A DNA stretch of 54,546 nucleotides from a virus: positions 1 through 54,546 of IMG/VR virus record IMGVR_UViG_3300032562_000035. One strand, written 5' to 3'. The notes below the pieces were generated by a model that saw only the letters and a list, made by a program, of their open reading frames with translations, searched no databases and had not been told where the DNA came from. Position 1 is the stretch's first letter. Each line of letters begins with the position of its first letter. Position numbers and translations under genes: made by a program. Of this stretch, positions 23,187 through 31,590 are shown one piece after another.

Positions 23187-23657
23187 ATGGCGAGCAATAT
23201 TGACCTGACCACCCCCCTGACCTCCGGTTCCAACACCGGTTATCTCCCCAACCGTGCCAACCAGCTTTGGGCTGGACCTCCGTCCTATCTGCGCCGCCGC
23301 ACCTTCACGGTCGGTGGCCCTGAGTGGGGTGGGGTCACCCCCGCCGCCGCCGATACCATCAAGTGCTTCCCCTTCGGTATTGGTGATATCTCCGAACAGG
23401 TCTTCACCAACGTTGTGGTCGGCTTCGGTGCCGCTTGCAACTTCAGTGTCGGTGACTCCGGTGGTGCCACCCAGTATCTGAGTGCTGTTTCTGCCCAGAC
23501 TGCTGGGAATACCCAGCTTGCTGCCGCTACCACCGCCAAGTGGTATTCCACCACTGCCGACTACCTCCTGATCACCATCGGAGCCACCGCCGCCACTGGA
23601 GTCCAGTTGGAAGTCGGCTGTGTGGTTGACTCCGTCATCCCCTACACCAACGAATAA
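23187..23657 (+). CDS. Capsid decoration-like protein, copy 2
   Basis: A 156-aa paralogue of the preceding gene, with the most conserved parts at the N-terminus ('DLTTPLTSGSNTGYLPNR') and in 'KWYSTTADYLLITIGATAAT'. The middle has diverged, as expected for surface-exposed loops. The start has AGGTG and the major capsid gene follows 18 bases downstream. It probably forms part of the particle in defined proportion to the capsid protein. Confidence 0.6.
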   Translation: MASNIDLTTPLTSGSNTGYLPNRANQLWAGPPSYLRRRTFTVGGPEWGGVTPAAADTIKCFPFGIGDISEQVFTNVVVGFGAACNFSVGDSGGATQYLSAVSAQTAGNTQLAAATTAKWYSTTADYLLITIGATAATGVQLEVGCVVDSVIPYTNE

Positions 23658-23675
23658 CTTTCTAGGAGCATTACC

Positions 23676-24611
23676 ATGGCTGGCAATATCACCGGCAGTT
23701 CCTTCAACAACCTTACCTCCTTCAAGCCCCAGCTTTACCCCCTCCAGTTCATCCAGAAGTTCTATGCGGGGTCGATCACCAACTACATCTGCAATACCAA
23801 CTGGGAAGGTGACATCCTCGGACCTGGCACCACGGTCAACCTCCGTCAGATCCCTGACGTTGCGGTTGCCGCAGCGACCAATGACGGTGATGTGAACTGG
23901 CAGTCCATCCAGGCTTCCTCCATCCAGCTTGTCATCAACTATGCGTTCAACGGCGCGTACTGGGTGACCGATGTGGATCGGGTCGCCATTGATGTGGACA
24001 TGGAAGGTGCCCTGATCAATGAGATGATCAACAAGCTTCGGCTTGCCATCGAATCCACGATCCTGGGTTCCATCTACGCTTCGGCGGCGAACATCATCCC
24101 CATCGCTTCGATGAACTCCACCACCACTTGCTGGAATGGCGGCATCTCCGCTACCCAGCCGAACTCCAACGCTGTCGCCTACGTCAACATGGCAGCGCAG
24201 TACCTGGATGTCGGTGCCGGTAACGGCATTGACGTTGCGCCCTGGGAGGACCGATTCCTGGTCATCCACCCCAACATGCGCTTCGGTCTCGTCCAGTCCC
24301 CCGGCTACTACGCTCTGAACGCCGGGACCCCCAAGGGTGCGCTCTACGAGGGCTGGCTGGGCTACGCTTCCGGCTTCAACATCCTCCAGTCCCCCCTGGT
24401 CCCCGGTGCTGGCACCAACGCTTCGCCCTACCAGGCGATTGCTGGTCACCCCGAAGCTACCACCATGGCGACCAAGTTCACCAACGTCCAGGCTGACATC
24501 ATCCTGCCCAACAAGTTCGGCATCGGCACCCGCTGCCAGAACTTCTTCGGCTTCGTGGTGACCAAGCCCTGGCTCCTGGTCAACCTCCAGACCGGCCTCG
24601 CCGGTTCGTAA
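23676..24611 (+). CDS. Major capsid protein
   Basis: 311 aa, site TAGGAG. Size, position after scaffold genes, and a terminator directly after the gene all indicate the major coat protein. Sequence cues for the HK97-type fold are weak to read by eye: a spine-like helix 'DVDMEGALINEMINKLRLAIES' and 'EDRFLVIHPNMRFGLV' as in many coat proteins that carry a central domain. GC3-rich, regular codon use fits very high expression. It forms the icosahedral shell. Confidence 0.8.
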   Translation: MAGNITGSSFNNLTSFKPQLYPLQFIQKFYAGSITNYICNTNWEGDILGPGTTVNLRQIPDVAVAAATNDGDVNWQSIQASSIQLVINYAFNGAYWVTDVDRVAIDVDMEGALINEMINKLRLAIESTILGSIYASAANIIPIASMNSTTTCWNGGISATQPNSNAVAYVNMAAQYLDVGAGNGIDVAPWEDRFLVIHPNMRFGLVQSPGYYALNAGTPKGALYEGWLGYASGFNILQSPLVPGAGTNASPYQAIAGHPEATTMATKFTNVQADIILPNKFGIGTRCQNFFGFVVTKPWLLVNLQTGLAGS

Positions 24612-24623
24612 GCGGCAACAATG

Positions 24624-24659
24624 GCGGGGGGTTTCGGCCCCCCGCTTACTTTCTTCTTC
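24624..24659 (+). terminator. Terminator after the major capsid gene
   Basis: An 8-bp stem GCGGGGGG/CCCCCCGC with loop TTTCGG, followed by a T-rich stretch (TTACTTTCTTCTTC). It probably ends part of the transcripts, so that the capsid and upstream genes are made in excess over the tail genes. Confidence 0.75.
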
Positions 24660-24689
24660 AACCTCAACCCACTCCCATGGAGACCTCCA

Positions 24690-25091
24690 ATGCCTGTCGA
24701 ACTCATCGAACTGATCCCCCCCGAAGTGAAACTGGAATCCCGCCAGTGCAAGGAGATCATCAACAAGATCAGTGGTTTCTCTTGGACCCGTGATCTGGAC
24801 CCCCGTGCCCGTTGGGCCACCCTGTATTACGAAGCCAAGATGAACGAGAAGCAGTTCGACTGCATTATGGACGATAAGGAGCAGACCGTCATGGAGGTGG
24901 AGGGCGAAGAAGGCCCCGAAATCCGTGAGGTCTTCAACCAGATCGAACTGGAGGCGCAGTCGATGCGGAAACTCCAGGAAGTTGGTAGACTGTATGGTGT
25001 CAGGGGAGTGCGGAAGCGCGACCTGATCCTCCAGATCCTCCAGGCGCAGACCAAACTCGTTCTTAGGGCAAAGACAGAACAGGGGAAGTAA
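24690..25091 (+). CDS. Unknown 133-aa protein after capsid
   Basis: The start at 24690 follows GGAGacctcca; the ORF's first ATG at 24621 lies in the terminator hairpin. The product is acidic and helical: 'LIELIPPEVKLESRQCKEIINKI', 'MDDKEQTVMEVEGEEGPEI', then 'LYGVRGVRKRDLILQILQAQ', which resembles a small SAP-like helix pair. It may be a head-completion or internal protein. Confidence 0.6.
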   Translation: MPVELIELIPPEVKLESRQCKEIINKISGFSWTRDLDPRARWATLYYEAKMNEKQFDCIMDDKEQTVMEVEGEEGPEIREVFNQIELEAQSMRKLQEVGRLYGVRGVRKRDLILQILQAQTKLVLRAKTEQGK

Positions 25092-25094
25092 GCC

Positions 25095-26219
25095 ATGAGC
25101 TTCACCACCAGGTCGCTTCTTGGACGAGTCTCTAAGTTCCGATCCGATCTACCGGACTCGGGAGTCACTGAGTACTTCCTCCAGGAAGCGGCTAGGCGTG
25201 TAATGCAGGACACGTTCCTTGGGCAGATCGTGCAGAGGACGTTCTTCCTCCCTAGGCGGGTGGACACGATCCTGTTCACGGCGAACATCCCCTGGTGGGA
25301 TGTCACCAATGCCCAGCCGAACATGGCTTACGTCCCGAATACGAACACCTACTTGACGGGGACCAACTCGCTCGGGTTGGACCCCAACATGATGTTCCTC
25401 CCGGCCTGTGATGACTACAGCACGGCGACCTCTGGGCAGCTTGACCCTGTAGACATCCTCCGGTTCACGAACCTGAAGATCGCCAATGCCGCGATCTCTC
25501 CATCTCCGGGTACTGGAAATTTCAGAGGGTATTTCAAGGCCATTCCATCAACCACGGGGTGGACGATGGGAGATTTTATCATCCTGATGGTGGGGGGATC
25601 CATCACCCAGAGTTCCATTACCTCTTATTGGAACGGGGACGATGTTGCCTATTGGAATAATGCCACCTCCATGTGGACGTTCCTCCCGGCGAACCAGTTC
25701 ATCAACCTCGCGCAGCAGAGCGCAGGTAACGCAGAACACTCCCCATCGGCTCCAGTGATCCTGCCCCCGCAGTCTAACCCATCGAACACCTATCCGGCCT
25801 TCTGGACGCAGCGCAGCGGCAGGATGGCCTATCTCCAGTCCGGTGCGAACCTGTACACAGGGTTCACCGGGATGCAGATCAAGCTCTACAATGCGTCCTC
25901 CTACGACACGGCTTTCCAGGTTCAGTATTCATGTATCCCGAATGGGGACATCGGGAACATGGAGTTGAACCTGCCCGATGAAGCCAGGGATGCCATCGTG
26001 GATCTCTGCTTGTCGGATATCCTGTCCCTGCCAGGCACGGGGCAGAACCTGATCTTGTCGGAGAACAAGCGGGTGACCTACGAACAGGTCAAATCCAAAC
26101 TCGCTGCCCTTGGTGTCATGGGCATGGGTGGATCTACCACCTTCCACTCCCCGAACTTCGGCTCCAGGACGGGGCGGTCTTCGCCTTACTGGTTCTCCAA
26201 CTCGTTCCCCGGATGGTGA
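25095..26219 (+). CDS. Head-tail connector or tail protein, 374 aa
   Basis: N-terminal helix 'SRDLPDSGVTEYFLQEAARRVMQ'-like, a beta-rich middle with many Asn/Ser/Thr, and a helical C-terminus ('LPDEARDAIVDLCLSDILSLPG'). The position between capsid and adaptor-like genes suggests a connector or tail-associated component of the short tail. No specific family is asserted. Confidence 0.5.
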   Translation: MSFTTRSLLGRVSKFRSDLPDSGVTEYFLQEAARRVMQDTFLGQIVQRTFFLPRRVDTILFTANIPWWDVTNAQPNMAYVPNTNTYLTGTNSLGLDPNMMFLPACDDYSTATSGQLDPVDILRFTNLKIANAAISPSPGTGNFRGYFKAIPSTTGWTMGDFIILMVGGSITQSSITSYWNGDDVAYWNNATSMWTFLPANQFINLAQQSAGNAEHSPSAPVILPPQSNPSNTYPAFWTQRSGRMAYLQSGANLYTGFTGMQIKLYNASSYDTAFQVQYSCIPNGDIGNMELNLPDEARDAIVDLCLSDILSLPGTGQNLILSENKRVTYEQVKSKLAALGVMGMGGSTTFHSPNFGSRTGRSSPYWFSNSFPGW

Positions 26220-26222
26220 GCC

Positions 26223-26900
26223 ATGACCACTGTTTTAGTTACCCCCTATACCCTGCTGCAACTCCAGACGGACCTCTACGCTCTGTTGGGGGACTTCCAG
26301 CAGACTCGGTTCTCGGCAACGATGGTTACGGATGGCATCAACTTCGCCATCAAGACTATGGCGAGAAAGATGCGCTGCACCCGGGTAGAGGGTGTCATCC
26401 CAGTGATCGCAACCCCGACCGGGGAGAACTTTGGGATGGCAAGTCTGGTCTCCACGGTGACTCCGATCTACAACTTCACCGACTACCTGGAACTGATCAG
26501 GCTGGTCTGGGGTGGGGTTGGTTACACCTATGGGAACGGCCCCTACTATGAGATGACCCGCACCACCATTGAGTGGGAAGCGGAACGCAACCCTTACTGG
26601 AGACAGGCTGTCGGCCTCCCGCTGCGGTGGGGTTCCTGGGATGGGGCCTCCATCTTCGTCACCCCCTACAACCCCGTCCTGATGGGGACCAACGACAACT
26701 TCACCCTGTCGTATCTCCAGGCCCCCCAGTTGTTGGTCGCGGCATCAGACACGGTTGATGCCAGGGTCCCGATCAGCACCCAGCAGTACATCAAGTATGG
26801 TGCGGCTTCCTGGTTGCTGAGTCTCGACCAGAGCGACACCACTTCTCTCCAGACCGCCAAGACCTATTTGGACACGTTCAACGCTCTGCTGGAGGGTTGA
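26223..26900 (+). CDS. Probable head-tail adaptor, 225 aa
   Basis: An alpha/beta protein: the opening helix 'LLQLQTDLYALLGDFQQTRFSATMVTDGIN' style and closing 'YIKYGAASWLLSLDQSDTTSLQTAKTYLDTF' match the layout of podovirus adaptor (gp4/gp11-like) proteins that ring the portal. The size and position before the large nozzle-like gene also fit. It may alternatively be a second tail component. The end overlaps the next start (TGATG). Confidence 0.55.
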   Translation: MTTVLVTPYTLLQLQTDLYALLGDFQQTRFSATMVTDGINFAIKTMARKMRCTRVEGVIPVIATPTGENFGMASLVSTVTPIYNFTDYLELIRLVWGGVGYTYGNGPYYEMTRTTIEWEAERNPYWRQAVGLPLRWGSWDGASIFVTPYNPVLMGTNDNFTLSYLQAPQLLVAASDTVDARVPISTQQYIKYGAASWLLSLDQSDTTSLQTAKTYLDTFNALLEG

Positions 26901-27631
26901 TGATCACGAATTCGACCATCTACCAGAGCCCTTCAAGCCAGGACCCGTTCACCACCCTGGGGTCGGCGTTCCTCCCCCAGAGCATCTGGTACCAGACGGA
27001 CAATGGATTCCTGTTTGTCAGAAACACCGCAAATACGGGGTGGACGCTGTGGACCGCCCCCACTGTGACGGTGAACACGGCGAACCTTGGGCTTCTTCCC
27101 AAGAGCGGTGGCTTCACTGGGGGAGCCATGTTCGGAGCCAACGGGGTGATGACTGCCGATGGCACTTCGCTCCCCTTTAGTTCGGTTCCCCAGATTACAA
27201 GTAAGAATTCCCTTGCCGCTACCTTGGCTGATTTGGCTAACTTCTATGCCGCTGTCCAAGCCCAGATATCTGCCGCCACAGTCGCTGCGCTGAGTGCGAT
27301 CTATGTCCCCACTCTCCATAAGAGCATGTCATTCTCTATCGTCCAAAGTGTCGGGAGCAACTCTTCTTCTATCATCCCCGTGACAGCACCGATCTCAGGG
27401 CTGACCTACAGCGATGGTTCGGTGGTGAACCTGTTTGACATCTACGGGTTCGCTACTCCCCCCTTCCTTGGGGTGGGGGCCGCTATCGTGTCCCCATATG
27501 ACAACGGGAATTGGGCGGTGGATACGGTCCATGGGTCGGTTTGGGATGCCTACTACAGGGCCGCCGGAACCTACCAAATTTATAATCAGTCTCTGACATG
27601 GTTTATCTGGGCCATTAAGGCTACCGCTTAA
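26900..27631 (+). CDS. Particle protein, tandem paralogue 1, 243 aa
   Basis: The ATG at 26900 follows GGAGGG. It shares with the next gene an N-terminal 'SPSSQDP', 'W..N..G...VRN.ANT.WTL', 'G.MTADG', and 'SKNSLAATLADLANF' in a helical region. The C-terminal half is a beta domain ending in 'WFIWAIKATA'. It is probably a small tail-fibre or head-fibre protein with an N-terminal attachment part and a variable C-terminal domain. Confidence 0.55.
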   Translation: MITNSTIYQSPSSQDPFTTLGSAFLPQSIWYQTDNGFLFVRNTANTGWTLWTAPTVTVNTANLGLLPKSGGFTGGAMFGANGVMTADGTSLPFSSVPQITSKNSLAATLADLANFYAAVQAQISAATVAALSAIYVPTLHKSMSFSIVQSVGSNSSSIIPVTAPISGLTYSDGSVVNLFDIYGFATPPFLGVGAAIVSPYDNGNWAVDTVHGSVWDAYYRAAGTYQIYNQSLTWFIWAIKATA

Positions 27632-27642
27632 CAGGAGTCCCG

Positions 27643-28371
27643 ATGAGCATCACCAACGGAGCAATTTGGACCTCCCCCAGTTCTCAGGACCCTTCCGGTC
27701 AAGGCGGGTTCACTGGGGCCGGGAACATCTGGGCGCAGAACGACACCGGCAACTGGTATGTGCGGAACATGGCAAACACAGCATGGACCTTATTGGGTTC
27801 AGGGGACCAGCAGTCTTTCGGGTTGATGCCCCTGTCTGGAGGGGCCATGTCGGGTGCCCTCACGGGGTCCACAGGGTTGATGACCGCAGATGGATCGACT
27901 CCCTTCGCGGTCCCCCCGACCGTCACCAGCAAGAGTAGCGTCATCGCGTCCATGGCTGATCTAACGGCATTACAGAACAATATTGTGACCTTGATCAACC
28001 AGACGGTCGCCCAGTCACTTTCGTCACTCCCGTCTTTCGGGATACGGAGCAACATGGCTTTCTCCTACGGGACAGTCACCAGCACCCAGGTAACATCAAC
28101 CCCTGTCATCCTGAACCTCCCCTACTCAGGGATGACTTACCCAGACGGGACAGCCGTTGCCCTGGCCGACTGCTTCGGGTTCGCCTCCATCCAGAACGTC
28201 ATGACTGGGACCAGTGCCTCTGCCTACCAGACTGCCCTTATTCCCCAGGGAACCACTACAAATAATTTCTACAATGGGATGCAGTGGGTCTGTTTCAATT
28301 TCATCTCCCCAAGCACCTATTCGGGTGGAACCTTGAATTACCTGATCATTGCCATCAAGCCGAATGCCTAG
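27643..28371 (+). CDS. Particle protein, tandem paralogue 2, 242 aa
   Basis: A paralogue of the preceding gene. The N-terminal 110 residues align best ('SPSSQDPSG', 'NWYVRNMANTAWTL', 'GLMTADGSTPF', 'SKSSVIASMADLT'), and the C-terminal domain has diverged apart from 'YPDGTAV' and the closing 'YLIIAIKPNA'. The AGGAG site and 11-base gap suggest joint expression. It likely occupies the same structure as copy 1. Confidence 0.55.
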   Translation: MSITNGAIWTSPSSQDPSGQGGFTGAGNIWAQNDTGNWYVRNMANTAWTLLGSGDQQSFGLMPLSGGAMSGALTGSTGLMTADGSTPFAVPPTVTSKSSVIASMADLTALQNNIVTLINQTVAQSLSSLPSFGIRSNMAFSYGTVTSTQVTSTPVILNLPYSGMTYPDGTAVALADCFGFASIQNVMTGTSASAYQTALIPQGTTTNNFYNGMQWVCFNFISPSTYSGGTLNYLIIAIKPNA

Positions 28372-28383
28372 TGGAGGGTCTGC

Positions 28384-31300
28384 ATGAAGACCTATAAAGT
28401 TGATTTCTCCAAGGGCATCAACGTGGTTGCCGACAAGAGATTGACCCCTGAAGGCTACATCGTTTTGGCCGACAATGTGGATCTCCGCAGCGGCAGCCTC
28501 CACCCGTTCAAATTCCCAGAACCGTTCATGCTACCGACTGCCGGTGTCCCTGCGGGGACCAACTGCATCTATGAGTTCAAGAACCAGTGGTTCTTCTCCA
28601 GCCTGTATCGAAACTACACCTCTGAATATGTTAGTTCACAGGCACGGGTCTACTTCTGCGAAACGACCATCGGAGCGGCTTATGGCGTATCCCACCTGGC
28701 CCCCCAAAAGGTCGTGAATGGAGTCCAGGCCAACCTCGGGTCCAATGTCCCAACCATGTCCTTGTCTGTATCGGAATCGACCACCGATAGCCCCTCCGCA
28801 TTCCTGGCGACTCCGATGACCACGGGTGGGGATCTCCCCACTGGGCAATATTCATACATGATCTCAGCGGTCATCGGGAACCAGGTGCTTCCTCCTTCGG
28901 GTTCTTATCTGGTGAGCATCCCCCAAGTGGCCGGGGCCAATATCACCACTGGGTCGGTTGTCCTGACCTGGGCAGCTACCGCGAATGCAACGGGGTATAT
29001 CATTTTTGGCAGGACCCAAGGGAAAGAGCAGACCTTGTTCACTCTTGGGTCTGGTGCATCTACCGTGACGGATATCGGGGTCTACAGCCCGTCTGGGGCT
29101 TACGCTGCCAATTACGCCCCTATCGACCCCCTCACCTATGTTTACACCTACGTCAGGGATGTGGGGACCATGGTGGATGAGAGTGGGCCTAGCCCATTAT
29201 CGGCAGCCTCCAGTTCATCGTATGTCAGGACATTGACCAGGAACCCTTTGACGGATGGTTTCTACGCTTCGTCCAATGCCTACACTGGGAACCTGTCTGC
29301 GTCTTCCTCCAACGGGTCAACCCCAATTACGGGTGCTGTTTTCCAGGGGTCACTGACGATCCTGACCCTTGCTGGATCAGCCCCTATTTCTTCGGGACCA
29401 TGGTGGGTGCCCGGGATGTCGATGGTGTTCTCCGCTTCTGACACTACCTACACCCCCTATCCGTTCTCTTTACCTGCCCCCCTGGGGACCCCGGTGGCAC
29501 CTAACCAGCCAGTCAACGGGGGTCTTGGGTCTGGCCTTGCCGCTGGTACCTACTCCTATAAGGTGGCAGCAATCAGGGGTGCTGTTGCAGGGCTTACTAG
29601 CCCCGCTACAACGATAGCTTCTGCCATCTCGCCATCCCTAGTTCTTCCGTCTGCCAACAGCATCAACGTGTCTTGGACTGGGGTTTCCGGGGCAACAGGC
29701 TATGTCCTTTACCGATATAACGGTACGAACTACCAGATTGCAGCGACAATCAACGGGAGTGCCACCAGTTTCGTTGACGTTGGGGCAGGGACTACGGTAG
29801 TGACCCCCCCGACCGTGGATGATACCGGGGTTACATATGGAAGCCCTGTTGTTGGGTATCCTCTGAGTTGGGAGAACCCTCCCGCGACTCACTGTGGCAG
29901 GATCATGATCATCCCCCAAGTCCTTCCGGCCAATACGAAGGTGAACCTGTTGCCGGGGACCCCCATTGCCAGTTTCTCTCTGGCTGCCTCTACGATCACT
30001 TCCATCGCTCCGACCTTCACCGGAGTTGACCAGGATGCGGTCTACATCTCGGGACCATCGACCCTGACCAAGAATCAGCTTGGCGGCAGAACCTACTACC
30101 ATGATGCGATGGGGATCTTCACCAACCCGGCATGGATCAACTGCTACTCCAAAGTATCAGTGAATGGGGTTTCCTTCTCGGATGTCCCAAATAATAATTA
30201 CTACACCTACTGGAACATCTATCGTGCTGGCGATACCGGGACCGCCTTTTCATTCGTGGCATCGGTCCCTATCCAGACCACAGTATTCAATGACGTTGTG
30301 GGGACGGAAGGGTTGGGCTATACCCTGCCTACCGAATACCCTGATGCCGATACCGGTGGAACGGTTATTTTCGCCCCACCCCCGGCAGACCTGATTGGGG
30401 TCACTGCCTACAATGGGATGCTGATGGGGATCAGTGGGAACTCGGTTCGGTGGACTCCCATCGGGATGCCTGATGCCTGGCCACTCATCTACTCCCAGAG
30501 TTTCCCCTTCCCCCCGCAGTGTGTCATTTCCCATTCTGGTGGTGCCTGGATCTTCTGCGAGGACGCGATCTACCGGATGGATGGCTTCACCCCGGGCGGG
30601 ATGGGGGTCCAGAAGACCCGCTGCGATGGGTGTATCGGTCCCCTGACCCCAAAAGTCATCGGTTCCGTGATCGTCTATCTGGCGAAGCGGGGCATCATGG
30701 TCATCAATGGCATGGATGCTACCTGTGCTACGGAGAGGGTGATCCCCTACAGACTGTTGACGCAACCGTCCTATTACTTGGGCGGGGTCTCCCAGCAGAA
30801 GTTCTGGTGGAACACCACCGACCACATGTCCTCCTACGGGGCACTCCTTGACATCGGCATGAACCCGATCCCCGCTGCGGATACCTTCGGGGTGGTCACG
30901 GCCAAGGACAAGCCGATCAATGGGGTCATCTGGGAGGCCCGATCCTTCGTCTGGCAGAACAAGTATTACCTGTATTTCTCCAATGTGCCGACCACGGAGT
31001 TCGCCGGTAACCCGACTTGGTGCCTGGACTTCGGGACCCTCCAGCAGTTGTATCAGATCCCCAACCACCCCGTCACTACCCTGGGGTTCAAGCCCACCGA
31101 TGTCCATGTCTCGTCCACGGGGGAGTGTTATACCCTGCTTGGGATTGACGCGACCAACGATCCTGAGAACCAAGCCAGACTCGCCATGGCCGAAGCCCAG
31201 TTTAATACCGCCTTGGCCTTAGTGAACCCTTCCTACACGGCATCCCAGGCGATCTACCGGTTCAACCCGACCTTCGGTCTGAATGTGCCGATGCGGTTCA

Positions 31301-31590
31301 GAACGTCTGAGAATACGGCGAACTCCCCCCAGACCCGGAAACGGTGGCGGGAGGTCAGGATGAATGGCATCGGGACCTGCCAGGTCCGTGTCTTCATTGA
31401 CGGGGTTCTGTGGACTCTGGCAAATGGACAGACTGCTACCACGGTGACCCTATCGGAAAGTCCGATCCACCCGTCCAGAATCCTTTTGCCGGTTGGGTCT
31501 TGGGGGTATTCTTGTTCTGTTGAGGTCTGTGGTGACATCACCGTCCGATTCATTGAATTTGGCTACGACCCGATGACCGGTGAAGACTGA
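28384..31590 (+). CDS. Large tail nozzle/hub-like protein
   Basis: A 1068-aa beta-rich protein. The N-terminus 'FSKGINVVADKRLTPEGYIVLADNVDLR' and later 'MLMGISGNSVRWTPIGMPDAW', with a C-terminal 'NKYYLYFSN', resemble podovirus tail nozzle proteins built on a propeller-like fold. Two inserted Ig/FN3-like domains ('TGYIIFGRTQG', 'ATGYVLYRYNG') lie at about 150-480. It probably forms the tail tube end through which DNA leaves. It overlaps the next gene by one base. The exact family is not established. Confidence 0.65.
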   Translation: MKTYKVDFSKGINVVADKRLTPEGYIVLADNVDLRSGSLHPFKFPEPFMLPTAGVPAGTNCIYEFKNQWFFSSLYRNYTSEYVSSQARVYFCETTIGAAYGVSHLAPQKVVNGVQANLGSNVPTMSLSVSESTTDSPSAFLATPMTTGGDLPTGQYSYMISAVIGNQVLPPSGSYLVSIPQVAGANITTGSVVLTWAATANATGYIIFGRTQGKEQTLFTLGSGASTVTDIGVYSPSGAYAANYAPIDPLTYVYTYVRDVGTMVDESGPSPLSAASSSSYVRTLTRNPLTDGFYASSNAYTGNLSASSSNGSTPITGAVFQGSLTILTLAGSAPISSGPWWVPGMSMVFSASDTTYTPYPFSLPAPLGTPVAPNQPVNGGLGSGLAAGTYSYKVAAIRGAVAGLTSPATTIASAISPSLVLPSANSINVSWTGVSGATGYVLYRYNGTNYQIAATINGSATSFVDVGAGTTVVTPPTVDDTGVTYGSPVVGYPLSWENPPATHCGRIMIIPQVLPANTKVNLLPGTPIASFSLAASTITSIAPTFTGVDQDAVYISGPSTLTKNQLGGRTYYHDAMGIFTNPAWINCYSKVSVNGVSFSDVPNNNYYTYWNIYRAGDTGTAFSFVASVPIQTTVFNDVVGTEGLGYTLPTEYPDADTGGTVIFAPPPADLIGVTAYNGMLMGISGNSVRWTPIGMPDAWPLIYSQSFPFPPQCVISHSGGAWIFCEDAIYRMDGFTPGGMGVQKTRCDGCIGPLTPKVIGSVIVYLAKRGIMVINGMDATCATERVIPYRLLTQPSYYLGGVSQQKFWWNTTDHMSSYGALLDIGMNPIPAADTFGVVTAKDKPINGVIWEARSFVWQNKYYLYFSNVPTTEFAGNPTWCLDFGTLQQLYQIPNHPVTTLGFKPTDVHVSSTGECYTLLGIDATNDPENQARLAMAEAQFNTALALVNPSYTASQAIYRFNPTFGLNVPMRFRTSENTANSPQTRKRWREVRMNGIGTCQVRVFIDGVLWTLANGQTATTVTLSESPIHPSRILLPVGSWGYSCSVEVCGDITVRFIEFGYDPMTGED

